Origin: an uncultured Methylopila sp.
GTDB lineage: Bacteria > Pseudomonadota > Alphaproteobacteria > Rhizobiales > Methylopilaceae
Direction of reading: 5' to 3'
Length of the DNA stretch: 64,000 nucleotides
NCBI GenBank assembly: GCA_902168115.1
Contig: CABHPB010000068.1
Location: 103,268-167,267 of the forward strand
Shown here: positions 22,673 through 33,564 of the stretch, piece by piece
Layout of the letters: each line of letters starts with the position of its first letter
Position numbering within the stretch: the stretch's first letter is position 1
Translations under genes and position numbers: made by a program
Notes under the pieces: generated by a model
The model's input: only the letters and a program-made list of their open reading frames with translations
What the model was told of the DNA's origin: nothing
Database searches by the model: none

Positions 22673-23398
22673 TCAGCTCTTGCGCAGCTCTCCGAGATAG
22701 GCCGCCCGGGCGTCGGGCGGCGTGATTCCTCGGGGCTCCCAGACACGCCGCGTCAGAAAATGACCGGTGAGCGCGAACCCGGCGGCCACGTCCTCGCGGG
22801 TCGGAGTCGCGTTCGAGCCGCGCGCGATGAGGAACGGCGGCAGCGCGAACAGCTTGTCCGCATAGGGCGCGCCGGCCTCCCGGCCGACCGCCCGACCGGA
22901 CTTCGGTGACACGTAGATAAGGTCGTCGGACGTACCAGTCGCGGCGCAGCTGGCGAGATCGAGGCCGAAGCCGAGCTCGGAGAGAACCGCCAGCTCCAGC
23001 CGCACGAGCAAGGCCGGGGCGGCGTCGTCCTGATCGAGATGGTCGGCGACGATCAGCGCGGTCTCGTACAGCGCCTCGTGCGGATCGCGCTCGGCGAGCA
23101 GCCGGAGCAGGCCGGCCAGATGGGACAATCCATGCAACCAGAGCGCGCGCTCCATAAGGCGCCCCGCCCTCAGCTCCAGAGGCTCCACTGCGAAGGCGCC
23201 GAGGTGGTCGTCGAGTCGCGCGCGCCATGTCGCGCGGACGCTGTTGCCCAGCTGAAGGGTGGGCCTAAGCTTCTGTGATCGGCCGCCTCGCACGAGGCCG
23301 GCATGACGGCCATGCGCCCGTGTGAAGAGCTCCACGACGACCGAGGTCTCGCCTTGTCGCCTGACCCCCAGAACGAGGCCGTCATCGGTCCATTGCAT
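22673..23398 (-). CDS. recO: DNA repair protein RecO
   Basis: 241 residues. An N-terminal OB-fold starts W-T-D-D-G-L-V-L-G-V-R-R-Q-G-E and includes G-L-V-R-G-G-R-S near residue 38. The helical C-terminal domain carries R-L-E-L-A-V-L-S-E-L-G-F-G-L-D, the most conserved RecO motif, near residue 130. The zinc cysteines seen in some RecO proteins are absent. RecO with RecR loads RecA on SSB-coated DNA in gap repair. Its stop lies five bases from the stop of the convergent flavin enzyme. Confidence 0.92.
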   Translation of the reverse strand: MQWTDDGLVLGVRRQGETSVVVELFTRAHGRHAGLVRGGRSQKLRPTLQLGNSVRATWRARLDDHLGAFAVEPLELRAGRLMERALWLHGLSHLAGLLRLLAERDPHEALYETALIVADHLDQDDAAPALLVRLELAVLSELGFGLDLASCAATGTSDDLIYVSPKSGRAVGREAGAPYADKLFALPPFLIARGSNATPTREDVAAGFALTGHFLTRRVWEPRGITPPDARAAYLGELRKS

Positions 23399-23713
23399 CG
23401 CAACAGGATGGCGCCCGCGAGCCCTAGAGTCACCTACGGATCAGGCCCTTCGGAGACCTCCTCCCGGCGTCTGCGCCCGGGGGTCCGGAGCCCACGAAAA
23501 GCGGCGGAACCGTGACGCTAATAGTCTCATAAAGCTCGATTTTCGTCACATTTCGGACAATCTCAGGATGTCCCGGCAAATGGCATTGTATCCCAAAAGT
23601 CGCACCCCGGATCGAAGCCCCGGAGCCGGGGTGGACACTCCGGCCGAGCGGGTCCATCTGGCGGTCAGTCGCCGCCGGCGTATTGGCGGCAGGAGGCCCG
23701 CAAGGGGGAAAAT
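23399..23713. promoter_or_regulatory. Divergent intergenic region and long leader of the outer-membrane gene
   Basis: A 315-base region without a supported gene lies between recO and the beta-barrel gene. It contains two hairpins close to the barrel start: CCCCGG/CCGGGG at 23618-23631 and GCCGCC/GGCGGC at 23671-23690. A strong AAGGGGGA ribosome site follows just before ATG 23714. The hairpins could control translation or mRNA stability of an abundant porin-like protein, which is inference. No promoter elements could be assigned with confidence. Confidence 0.4.
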
Positions 23714-24355
23714 ATGATCCGTACTCTGCTTCTCGGCGCCGCGTCCGCGGTCGCTTTCGCGTCTGTCGCCGTCGCGGCCGACCTTCCGATGGAACAGCCG
23801 GCTCCGGCCGTCGCCGCCGTCCCGTCCTTCAGCTGGACCGGTCCGTATCTCGGCGTCCAGGCCGGCTATGGCTGGGGCAACTCGAAGGTCGGCGGACGCA
23901 GCATCGACCCGAAGGGCGCGCTGGTCGGCGGCTATGCCGGCTACAACTTCGAGTTTAACAACCTGCTTCTCGGCGTCGAGACCGACTTCAACTGGTCCGA
24001 CCAGGACGACAAGATCAGCCGTCGCGGCGGCAGCGTGAAGAACGAAGTCAACTGGGCCGGCGCCACCCGCGGCCGCATCGGCTTCGCCTTCGACCGCTTC
24101 GTCGCCTACGGCGCCGGCGGCGTGGCCTATGCCGACCGCAAGCTGTCGGCCAGCGCCGGCGCGCTCAACGGCAGCGCCAGCAAGACCGCGGTCGGCTGGA
24201 CCGTCGGCGGCGGCGTCGAGACGGCCCTCGCCGACGCGGTCGTGGCCCGCGCCGAGTACCGTTACACCGACTATGGCACGGACAAGTTCAAGGGCGTGAA
24301 GTCGGACCTCGACGAGCATCGCGTCATGGGCGGCGTCGCCTACAAGTTCTGGTGA
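23714..24355 (+). CDS. Outer-membrane beta-barrel protein (Omp25/Omp31-like)
   Basis: 213 residues. A signal peptide of about 21 residues ends V-A-V-A-A-D-L. The mature part starts with a Pro/Ala linker, then S-W-T-G-P-Y-L-G-V-Q-A-G-Y-G-W-G, the typical opening of alphaproteobacterial surface-antigen barrels. Alternating-residue strands continue, with N-W-A-G-A-T-R-G-R-I-G and R-A-E-Y-R-Y-T-D-Y-G. The terminal residue pattern V-A-Y-K-F-W ends in an aromatic, as needed for BAM insertion. It is probably a structural or adhesion porin-like protein. It is followed by a strong terminator. Confidence 0.92.
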   Translation: MIRTLLLGAASAVAFASVAVAADLPMEQPAPAVAAVPSFSWTGPYLGVQAGYGWGNSKVGGRSIDPKGALVGGYAGYNFEFNNLLLGVETDFNWSDQDDKISRRGGSVKNEVNWAGATRGRIGFAFDRFVAYGAGGVAYADRKLSASAGALNGSASKTAVGWTVGGGVETALADAVVARAEYRYTDYGTDKFKGVKSDLDEHRVMGGVAYKFW

Positions 24356-24389
24356 GAACCAGCTGACCCCAAAAGGGTCGGATGAACTG

Positions 24390-24423
24390 AAAAGCCCCGC
24401 GGCTCACGCCGCGGGGCTTTTTG
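24390..24423 (+). terminator. Intrinsic terminator of the outer-membrane gene
   Basis: A GC-rich perfect hairpin formed by AAAGCCCCGCGGC and GCCGCGGGGCTTT, with a loop of about four bases, followed by TTTTTGTT. A classical intrinsic terminator, about 35 bases after the stop codon. Confidence 0.92.
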
Positions 24424-24464
24424 TTGGGCGGTGATTTGGATTTGATCAGAACGACTTAACTCCG

Positions 24465-24565
24465 CCGTCACCCCGGCCGAAGTGCCGAGGTCCATTTCCT
24501 CCACGCTCTCAACAGCTGGTCGCAGGTCGGGGGAATGGATGCCGGCACTTCGGCCGGCATGACGG
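24465..24565. repeat. 101-bp imperfect palindromic intergenic repeat
   Basis: Outer 23-base arms at 24465-24487 and 24543-24565 pair with two mismatches; the core reads C-C-G-G-C-C-G-A-A-G-T-G-C-C-G. Inner sequences GGTCCATTT and AATGGATGCC are partly complementary too. This is the common alphaproteobacterial type of dispersed palindrome containing CGGCCGAAG. It lies just past the eno stop and may act as its transcript end. Confidence 0.75.
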
Positions 24566-24580
24566 TCGAGCTCGTGCGGC

Positions 24581-25957
<1,377 letters not shown>

Positions 25958-25974
25958 CTACATCCGTCGTATCG

Positions 25975-26442
25975 ATGACCGGACGAACGAATTTCATGGC
26001 CGATCTGCAGCTTGGACGCCCGACCGCCCTGCCCGCCTCGCCCGACGAGGCGGAACTCGACCGCGTGCCGAACCCGCATCCCGACGTGGACTACGTCGCG
26101 CGCTTCGCGGCGCCCGAGTTCACCTCGCTCTGCCCGGTGACGGGCCAGCCGGACTTCGCGCATCTCGTCATCGACTACGCGCCGGGCGGATGGCTCGTGG
26201 AGTCGAAGTCGCTGAAGCTCTACCTCGGCTCGTTCCGCAACCACGGCGCCTTCCACGAGGACTGCACCGTGGCGATCGGCAAGCGACTGGTCGCGCTGCT
26301 GGAGCCGAAATGGCTGAGGATCGGCGGCTACTGGTACCCGCGGGGCGGCATCCCGATCGACGTGTTCTTCCAGTCGGGCGCCCTGCCCGCCGGCGTTTGG
26401 GCGCCGGATCAGGGCGTTGCGCCCTATCGCGGACGCGGCTGA
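25975..26442 (+). CDS. queF: NADPH-dependent 7-cyano-7-deazaguanine reductase
   Basis: 155 residues, the length of type I (short) QueF. The nucleophilic cysteine lies in [13 protein letters not shown] near residue 53. The QueF substrate and cofactor motif follows as [15 protein letters not shown], then F-H-E-D-C. It reduces preQ0 to preQ1 on the route to queuosine in tRNA. ATG 25975 gives the full frame; ATG 25996, seven codons in, is also possible and neither has a strong ribosome site. Its stop is six bases from that of the convergent metallopeptidase gene. Confidence 0.95.
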   Translation: MTGRTNFMADLQLGRPTALPASPDEAELDRVPNPHPDVDYVARFAAPEFTSLCPVTGQPDFAHLVIDYAPGGWLVESKSLKLYLGSFRNHGAFHEDCTVAIGKRLVALLEPKWLRIGGYWYPRGGIPIDVFFQSGALPAGVWAPDQGVAPYRGRG

Positions 26443-26448
26443 CGGTCT

Positions 26449-27531
26449 TCAGGCCGCCGCACGGTTGCGCACGCGGCCGTGCACCAGGTCGTGGATGAAG
26501 CCGAGCTTGGTCACGACCGCGTCCGCCAGCACGAACGGGTAGGCGTCGCCGATGCCGACCGAGCGGTTCAGCATGTTCAGCGCCGCCGCCGTCGCGAACC
26601 AGCTGTCGACGATCTCGGCGTTGGTCGTCCTTGGTCCGTAGACGTCGAAATCGGCCTCGGTCGAGATCGCGTCTTCCTTGTCGACCCGCGGGTCGACCTT
26701 GAAGCCGAGCGCCCTGGCGGTGTCGAGCGTGTCTGTGATGTGGAAGTAATGCGCCCAGGTCTCGGCGAAGTCCTCCCATGGGTGGACCGCGGCGTAGGAC
26801 GAGACGAACTCGTTCTGCCAGCCGGGCTTCGGCCCGTTGGCGTAGTGGGTCTGGAGCGACTGTTCGTAGTCGACGCTGTCGTCGCCGAACACCGCGCGGC
26901 ACTGCTCGAGCAGCCCGGCGTCCCGCACCAGCCGGTCCCAGTACCAGTGCCCGACCTCGTGCCTGAAATGGCCAAGCAGGGTCCGGTACGGCTCGCCCAT
27001 GGCGCTGCGGCGCTTCTCGCGCTCGGCGTCGTCGGCCTCGACCAGCGCGATGGTGATGAGGCCGTCGTCATGGCCGGTCATGACGTGGCCCTGCTGCCCC
27101 GGATCGTCGCTCAGGAACTGGAAGCCGAGACCTTCAGGGTTCTCGTTGCGCGTGTCGCGCGGCAGGCCGAGCCGGAAGATCGTGTAGAACAGCCGGCGCT
27201 TGGCGACCTCCATGCGGCGCCAGAGCTCGACATTGGCGGCGTCGGCGGTGTTCGGCACCACCAGATTGTGCCGGCAGCAGTCGCAGAACGGCCCGCCGCC
27301 TTCGGCCGGAACGAGCCAGTTGCAGACGCTGTGCGCATAGTTGGCGCAATAGAGCCAGTTCGAGCCTTCGCTCCTCGCGCCGACCGACGCCCATGAGCCC
27401 TCGCCGTTCTGCTCCAGCGCGAGCATGCGGTTCGAGGCCGGCTCATAGCCGAGCGCGTGATTGCAGCGCTCGCACACGACGTTCTCGAAATAGACGACCT
27501 GGCTGCAGGACGGACAGGCGAAAAGGCGCAT
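26449..27531 (-). CDS. Zinc-binding metallopeptidase with zinc ribbon (DUF/PepcA-like)
   Basis: 360 residues from ATG 27531, preceded by GGGGGA. The N-terminus has zinc-ribbon cysteine pairs: C-P-S-C, C-E-R-C and later C-D-C-C. Near residue 195 the metalloprotease motif H-E-V-G-H lies in a helix after G-H-F-R, followed by W-Y-W-D-R-L. The E-x-x-A-x-x-W-A-H-Y-F-H-I segment near residue 275 may supply a third ligand. Its divergent neighbour is the transglutaminase-amidoligase operon, an association I recall from other bacteria; it may process or recycle that system's product. Function remains predicted. Confidence 0.82.
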   Translation of the reverse strand: MRLFACPSCSQVVYFENVVCERCNHALGYEPASNRMLALEQNGEGSWASVGARSEGSNWLYCANYAHSVCNWLVPAEGGGPFCDCCRHNLVVPNTADAANVELWRRMEVAKRRLFYTIFRLGLPRDTRNENPEGLGFQFLSDDPGQQGHVMTGHDDGLITIALVEADDAEREKRRSAMGEPYRTLLGHFRHEVGHWYWDRLVRDAGLLEQCRAVFGDDSVDYEQSLQTHYANGPKPGWQNEFVSSYAAVHPWEDFAETWAHYFHITDTLDTARALGFKVDPRVDKEDAISTEADFDVYGPRTTNAEIVDSWFATAAALNMLNRSVGIGDAYPFVLADAVVTKLGFIHDLVHGRVRNRAAA

Positions 27532-27714
27532 GATTCCCCCGTGAACACGCGGCGGCGGACGCCGCACGGATTTCGAACGCCTAATGCGCCGCGCATCCGG
27601 ACAGTTCCGCCGCCCCAATCCTAAATCGTCGTGTCAATTTACGTACGGGAGGCGCTTGCTGCGTTGCGGCAGCCCGCTATGGTTCGCGTCAGCCAGGGGA
27701 TACACCGACAGCCG

Positions 27715-30700
27715 ATGTCCATTCTTGCGAGCCTCCACCACGTTACCCACTACCGCTACGACCGTCCGGTGTCGTTGGGGCCGCAGATCATCCGGCTGCG
27801 CCCGGCTCCGCATTCGCGCACGCGCACGCCCTCCTATTCGCTGAAGGTCTCGCCGGCGGAGCACTTCATCAACTGGCAGCAGGACCCGTTCGGCAACTAC
27901 CTCGCCCGCTTCGTGTTTCCCGAGCCGGTGCGCGAGCTGAAGATCGAAGTCGATCTGCTCGCCGACATGACGGTTTACAACCCGTTCGACTTCTTCGTGG
28001 AGGAGAGCGCGACCGAATGGCCGTTCGCCTATGAGGCGGATCTCGCCTCGGACCTGAAGCCCTATCTCGAGGCGGTCGAGACGGGCGCTGCCTTCGAGAC
28101 CTATCTCGGCGAGATCGACCGCAGCGAGAAGGGCACCGTCAACTTCCTGGTCGGCCTGAACCAGGCGCTGTCCCAGAAGATCAAGTACCTGATCCGCATG
28201 GAGCCGGGCGTCCAGACGCCGGACGATACGCTCGAGAAGGCCTCCGGCTCCTGCCGCGACACGTCGTGGCTGCTTGTGCAGACGCTGCGCCGCCTCGGTT
28301 TCGCGGCGCGCTTCGTCTCGGGTTACCTGATCCAGCTGAAGCCCGACATCGTCGCGCTCGACGGACCGAAGGGCACGAGCGTCGACTTCACCGACCTGCA
28401 CGCCTGGACCGAGGTCTATCTGCCGGGCGCCGGCTGGATCGGCCTCGATCCGACCTCCGGCCTCCTGACCGGCGAAAGTCACGTGCCGCTCGCCGCGACG
28501 CCGCACTATCGCTCCGCGGCGCCGATCGTCGGCGCGGCGAGCTTCGCCGAAGTCGACTTCGCCTTCGACATGAAGGTCGACCGCGTCGCGGAGCGACCGC
28601 GCGTCAGCTTTCCCTTCTCCGAAGAGAGCTGGACCGCGCTCGACGCCCTCGGCGAGAGCGTCGACGAGGAGCTGCGCCGCAACGATGTCCGCCTGACGAT
28701 GGGCGGCGAGCCGACCTTCGTGTCGATCGACGACTTCCAGTCGCCCGAATGGAACGCCGACGCCACCGGCCCGATGAAGCGCGGCCTCGCCGACGACCTG
28801 ATCCGGCGCCTGCGCGACCGCTTCGCGCCCGGCGGCTTTCTGCATTACGGACAGGGCAAGTGGTACCCCGGCGAGACGCTGCCGCGCTGGACCTTCTCGC
28901 TGTACTGGCGGAAGGACGGCAAGCCGATCTGGAAGAATGCCGACCTGATCGCGCGGGAGACCAAGTCGGCCGGCGCGGACGCAAACGCGGCCGAAGCCCT
29001 GACACAGGACGTCGCGCGGCGGATCGGCGTGTCGGAGAGCAACGTCGCGCCCGCCTACGAGGATCCGAGCTACTGGCTCGTGCGCGAGGCGGAGCTTCCC
29101 GAGAACGTCGACCCGGCGAATTCGAAGCTCAGCGACCCCGAGCAGCGTGCGCGGATCGCAAAGACCTTCGACCGCGGCCTCGACAAGCCGACGGGCTATG
29201 TCCTGCCCATCCAGCCCTGGCAGGCCAACCCTCCGCGCTGGGCCTCGGAGCGCTGGTCGACGCGGCGCGGCAAACTGTTCCTGACCCCGGGCGATAGCGC
29301 TCTCGGCTATCGCCTGCCGCTTGCGTCCCTGCCGCATCTGTCGTCGTCGCAATATCCGTACTTCTTCCCCGCCGATCCGGTGCGTGAGTTCGAGCCGCTC
29401 GGCGAGCCGCCGTCGCGAACGCGTACGGAGCGAGCGCCGTCGAAGCCGGAAGCGGCGCGGATCGACGCTCGTCCGCAGGCGTCGATCGCCGTGCCGAGCC
29501 CTGAAGTCTCGCAGCAGCCGCAGGCCGCCACGAACAACGAGATCGTCGCGACCGTGCGCACCGCGCTCACCGTGGAGCCGCGGGACGGCAAGCTGTGCGT
29601 GTTCATCCCGCCGATGGAGTCGATCGAGGCCTATCTCGACCTGCTGGCCGCGATCGAGGAGGCGGCCGAGGAGCGCGGGGTCCCGGTCCAGATCGAAGGT
29701 TACGCTCCTCCGCACGACCCGCGCGTCAACGTCGTCCGCGTCGCGCCCGACCCCGGCGTGATCGAGGTCAACGTCCACCCCGCCTCGTCCTGGCGGCAGG
29801 CGGTGCAGATCACGACCGGCGTATACGAGGACGCCCGCCAGTCCCGGCTCGGCACCGACAAGTTCATGATCGACGGCAAGCACATGGGCACCGGCGGCGG
29901 CAACCATGTGGTCGTCGGCGGCGCGACGCCGCTCGACAGCCCGTTCCTGCGCCGTCCGGACCTATTGAAGTCGCTGGTGCTGCAGTGGCAGCGCCATCCT
30001 TCGCTGAGTTACCTGTTCTCGGGGATGTTCATCGGGCCGACGAGCCAGGCGCCGCGCGTCGACGAGGCGCGGCACGATGGGCTCTACGAGCTCGAGATCG
30101 CCATGGCGAACGTGCCGTCTCCCGGCGACGCGAACCAGACGCCGCCGTGGCTGGTCGACCGGCTGTTCCGGAACCTCCTGATCGACGTCACCGGCAACAC
30201 GCACCGCTCCGAGATCTGCATCGACAAGCTGTATTCGCCGGACGGCCCGACCGGCCGGCTCGGGCTCGTCGAGTTCCGCGGCTTCGAGATGCCGCCGGAT
30301 GCGCGCATGAGCCTCGCGCAGCAGCTGCTGATCCGGGCGATGATCGCCCGCTTCTGGAAGGCGCCGGCGATCGGCTCATTCGCGCGCTGGGGCACGCAGC
30401 TGCACGACCGGTTCATGCTGCCGGCCGTGCTGTGGCAGGACTTCCTCGATGTCCTCGAGGACCTCCGCCAGCACGGCTATCCGGTCCGCTCGGAATGGTT
30501 CGAGGCGCAGCGCGAGTTCCGTTTCCCGTTCTGCGGCCGCATCGAACGCGAGGGCGTCGCGCTCGAACTCAGGCAGGCGCTGGAGCCGTGGCACGTCATG
30601 GGCGAGACCGGCGCGATCGGGGGAACCGTGCGCTTCGTCGACTCCTCGGTCGAGCGCCTGCAGGTCTCGCTGTCCGGCGGCGATCCGAGCCGCTACGCGG

Positions 30701-31071
30701 TCACCTGCAACGGTCGCATCGTCCCGCTCGCGGCCGTCGGCGACAGCCACGTCGCGGGCGTGCGTTTCAAGGCGTGGCAGCCGGCTTCGGGCCTGCACCC
30801 GACCCTGCCGGCGCAGGCGCCTCTCACCTTCGACATCTACGATCGCTGGTCCGCCCGCTCGATCGGCGGATGCGTCTATCACGTCGCCCATCCCGGCGGC
30901 CGGAACTACGAGACGTTTCCGGTCAATTCCTACGAGGCCGAGGCGCGCCGTCTTGCGCGCTTCGAGGACATCGGCCACACGCCGGGCGCTTTCGAGCCGA
31001 TCCGGGAATTGCCGAATCCGTCCTTCCCGATGACTCTCGATCTGAGGCGTCCCGCGGGGCTGAACGGATAG
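27715..31071 (+). CDS. Transglutaminase-DUF2126 putative amidoligase
   Basis: 1118 residues from ATG 27715; an upstream frame to 27631 adds unsupported residues. Residues 1-90 form the bacterial transglutaminase N-domain ([12 protein letters not shown]). The transglutaminase core has Cys in S-G-S-C-R-D-T-S-W near 180, His in D-L-H-A-W-T-E-V-Y near 228 and Asp in G-L-D-P-T-S-G near 247. From about 320 onward runs the DUF2126 region (G-G-E-P-T-F-V, then [17 protein letters not shown]), a glutamine-synthetase-like COOH-NH2 ligase fold in published family analyses. First gene of a three-gene operon. Likely forms or edits amide bonds on an unknown peptide. Confidence 0.88.
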   Translation: MSILASLHHVTHYRYDRPVSLGPQIIRLRPAPHSRTRTPSYSLKVSPAEHFINWQQDPFGNYLARFVFPEPVRELKIEVDLLADMTVYNPFDFFVEESATEWPFAYEADLASDLKPYLEAVETGAAFETYLGEIDRSEKGTVNFLVGLNQALSQKIKYLIRMEPGVQTPDDTLEKASGSCRDTSWLLVQTLRRLGFAARFVSGYLIQLKPDIVALDGPKGTSVDFTDLHAWTEVYLPGAGWIGLDPTSGLLTGESHVPLAATPHYRSAAPIVGAASFAEVDFAFDMKVDRVAERPRVSFPFSEESWTALDALGESVDEELRRNDVRLTMGGEPTFVSIDDFQSPEWNADATGPMKRGLADDLIRRLRDRFAPGGFLHYGQGKWYPGETLPRWTFSLYWRKDGKPIWKNADLIARETKSAGADANAAEALTQDVARRIGVSESNVAPAYEDPSYWLVREAELPENVDPANSKLSDPEQRARIAKTFDRGLDKPTGYVLPIQPWQANPPRWASERWSTRRGKLFLTPGDSALGYRLPLASLPHLSSSQYPYFFPADPVREFEPLGEPPSRTRTERAPSKPEAARIDARPQASIAVPSPEVSQQPQAATNNEIVATVRTALTVEPRDGKLCVFIPPMESIEAYLDLLAAIEEAAEERGVPVQIEGYAPPHDPRVNVVRVAPDPGVIEVNVHPASSWRQAVQITTGVYEDARQSRLGTDKFMIDGKHMGTGGGNHVVVGGATPLDSPFLRRPDLLKSLVLQWQRHPSLSYLFSGMFIGPTSQAPRVDEARHDGLYELEIAMANVPSPGDANQTPPWLVDRLFRNLLIDVTGNTHRSEICIDKLYSPDGPTGRLGLVEFRGFEMPPDARMSLAQQLLIRAMIARFWKAPAIGSFARWGTQLHDRFMLPAVLWQDFLDVLEDLRQHGYPVRSEWFEAQREFRFPFCGRIEREGVALELRQALEPWHVMGETGAIGGTVRFVDSSVERLQVSLSGGDPSRYAVTCNGRIVPLAAVGDSHVAGVRFKAWQPASGLHPTLPAQAPLTFDIYDRWSARSIGGCVYHVAHPGGRNYETFPVNSYEAEARRLARFEDIGHTPGAFEPIRELPNPSFPMTLDLRRPAGLNG

Positions 31072-31110
31072 GTTCGTGATGAAGGTCTTTCAGGGGAAGG
31101 CCGAGGTGCG

Positions 31111-33564
31111 TTGAGCGAGATTCTCACCATGGAATCCGCGAGCGGCGCGCCGCCCGGGGACGGATTCCTGGACTCCTACGTCAGGTCCGCCGGCGTCTAT
31201 GACGAGATGCTGGCGGCCGACGGTTCGGTGCGCCCGCATTACAGGCAGATGCTGTCCGCGCTCGCGCGCATGAGCGAAGCGGAGCGGACGCGACGGTCGT
31301 CCAGCGCGGCCCAGTACCTGCGCGAGGCGGGCGTCTACTACCGGGTCTATGGCGGGCCGGAAAAGGACGAGCAGACCCGCTCCTGGCCGCTCGGGGATCC
31401 GCCGTTCATCATCGCGCGCGAGGAATGGGAGCGGCTCGTCGCTGGCCTGACCCAGCGCGCGACATTCCTCGAGAAGCTGATCGCCGACTTCTACGGCGAG
31501 CGTCGGCTGCTCAGCGACGGCGTGCTGCCGGCCGCGATCCTTGGGCGCAACCCCGAGTTCCTGCGGCCGCTCGCGGATCAGGCGAAGTCCGGCGATCCGC
31601 TGCTGCGCTTCATCGCGGTCGACCTCGGCCGCGGCCCGGACGGCCGCTGGTGGGTGCTCGGCGACCGCACCCAGGCCCCGTCCGGCGCGGGCTTTGCGCT
31701 CGAAAACCGCGTCGCCACCGCCCGAGCCTTCCCCGACCTGATCCGCGACCTGAAGGTCCAGCGGCTCGCCGGCTTCTTCCGCCGCTTCCGCGAGTCGCTG
31801 AACCAGATGGTCGACGTGAAGCAGGGGGTGCGCGTCGGCCTGCTGTCGCCCGGCCCTGCGAACGAAACCTATTTCGAGCACGCCTATCTGGCCCGCTATC
31901 TCGGCTTCCTGCTGCTGGAGGGCGGGGACCTGTCGGTCCATGGCAATCAGGTGGTGGTGCGCACCGTCGACGGCGCGAAGCCGATCAACGTGCTGTGGCG
32001 GCGTCTCGATTCCGATTTCGCCGACCCGCTCGAACTGCACGCCGGCTCCCGGATCGGGACGCCGGGCCTTGCTCGCGCGGTCCGGCGCGGCGCGGTGCAG
32101 ATGGTCAACGCGCTCGGCTCCGGAATTCTCGAGACCCGCGCCCTGCTCGCCTTCCAGCCGGCGCTCGCGCGCGCGCTGATCGGCGAGGACCTGCTGCTGC
32201 CGACCGTCGCGACCTGGTGGTGCGGCCAGGCCAACGAGCGCGCCTACGTGCAGGCCAATCTCGAGCGCCTGTCGCTCGCCGAGGCCTTCCCGACCGCCGC
32301 AGGCGGGATCAGCCGCCGCCGCCCACTCGACCTCGGCATGAGGCGCGATCCGTCCAAGCGCCTGATCGGCGAGCTCAACGGCCACGGCATGGGCGTCGTC
32401 GGGCAGGAGATCGTCGCGCTCTCCACCGCGCCGGTGTTCGTCGACGGCAAGCTGGTCGCGCGGCCGGTCACCATCCGCGTCTATCTCGCCCGCGACTCCA
32501 GCGGCTGGCACGTCATGCCGGGCGGTTTCGCGCGTATTTCGAGCTCCGCGGACCCGCTCGCGGTCTCCATGCAGGCCGGCGGCTTCTCCGTCGACGTCTG
32601 GGCGCCCTCGGACCGCAGCGAGCGCGAGGTCTCGCTGCTGTCGAGCTCGAAGGCCTTCGCCCGGCGCCTGCCGAGCGCGCCGCCCTCGCGGGCCGCGGAC
32701 AACCTCTATTGGCTCGGCCGCTACGTCGAGCGCGCCGAGGCCGCGACCCGTCTGGTCCGCCTCTACGCGGCGCGCGTCGCGGAGGGCGAGCGGCGCGACG
32801 ATCTCGAAGCGCGCATCGCCGAACTGCTCGAGGACTTCGACGTCGACGTCTCGCTCGGCGATCCGGCCGAGGGACTGCTCGGCCTCGCGCGCGGCGCCTT
32901 CGGCACCGCCTCGCGCATCCGCGACCGGTTCTCGCCGGACGGCTGGCGCGCGCTGCGCGAGGTCGTCGACCTGTTCGATGCGCACCTCAAGCTCGCCCGG
33001 CCGGGTGACCTGGTCGACGTCTCCAGCGCCGCCCTCACCCGCCTTGCGGGCTTCGCCGGTCTCGTGCAGGAGAACATGTACCAGTTCACCGGCTGGCGCT
33101 TCCTTCAAACCGGCCGCCTGCTGGAGCGCGGCCAGATCACGGCCAAGGTCGCCGCCGCGCTCACGGGCGAGAAGCCGCCGGAGGGTGGGCTGGAGGCGCT
33201 GCTCGAATTCGCCGACAGCCGCATCACCTATCGACGCCGCTACACCGTCGACCTGTCGCGCGAGACGGTGCTCGATCTCGTCGTGCTCGATCCGCTCAAT
33301 CCGCGCGCGGTCGCCTATCAGGTCAACGGCTTCAAGGCCCTGCTTGACGAACTTCCCGGCATGCGCCGCGGCGAGACCCTGCATCCGGTCTCGCGCCGGA
33401 CCGCGCGGCTTCAGGTGCGGCTGACAACCGGCGACGCCGCCGAGGCGACGGGCGCCTTCCTCAACCGCATCGCCGACGACCTCGGCGACATCTCCGACCT
33501 GCTCAGCCAGCGCTACTTCAGCCAGAGCGCCGTGACTTCCTTCGATCCGCCGGACGCCGAATGA
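31111..33564 (+). CDS. Fused circularly permuted ATP-grasp and alpha-E protein
   Basis: 817 residues. The N-terminal two thirds (about 1-480) is a circularly permuted type 2 ATP-grasp ligase (DUF404/DUF407 type): G-V-Y-Y-R-V-Y near 71, L-L-S-P-G-P-A-N-E-T-Y-F-E near 248 and G-I-G-type nucleotide-binding loops. From about 500 the alpha-E helical domain (DUF403) begins, with A-D-N-L-Y-W-L-G-R-Y-V-E-R-A-E. In many bacteria these two are separate genes. TTG 31111 gives the longest frame; ATG 31129 is an alternative. The last four bases ATGA overlap the next gene. Predicted to ligate amide bonds with its operon partners. Confidence 0.9.
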   Translation: MSEILTMESASGAPPGDGFLDSYVRSAGVYDEMLAADGSVRPHYRQMLSALARMSEAERTRRSSSAAQYLREAGVYYRVYGGPEKDEQTRSWPLGDPPFIIAREEWERLVAGLTQRATFLEKLIADFYGERRLLSDGVLPAAILGRNPEFLRPLADQAKSGDPLLRFIAVDLGRGPDGRWWVLGDRTQAPSGAGFALENRVATARAFPDLIRDLKVQRLAGFFRRFRESLNQMVDVKQGVRVGLLSPGPANETYFEHAYLARYLGFLLLEGGDLSVHGNQVVVRTVDGAKPINVLWRRLDSDFADPLELHAGSRIGTPGLARAVRRGAVQMVNALGSGILETRALLAFQPALARALIGEDLLLPTVATWWCGQANERAYVQANLERLSLAEAFPTAAGGISRRRPLDLGMRRDPSKRLIGELNGHGMGVVGQEIVALSTAPVFVDGKLVARPVTIRVYLARDSSGWHVMPGGFARISSSADPLAVSMQAGGFSVDVWAPSDRSEREVSLLSSSKAFARRLPSAPPSRAADNLYWLGRYVERAEAATRLVRLYAARVAEGERRDDLEARIAELLEDFDVDVSLGDPAEGLLGLARGAFGTASRIRDRFSPDGWRALREVVDLFDAHLKLARPGDLVDVSSAALTRLAGFAGLVQENMYQFTGWRFLQTGRLLERGQITAKVAAALTGEKPPEGGLEALLEFADSRITYRRRYTVDLSRETVLDLVVLDPLNPRAVAYQVNGFKALLDELPGMRRGETLHPVSRRTARLQVRLTTGDAAEATGAFLNRIADDLGDISDLLSQRYFSQSAVTSFDPPDAE

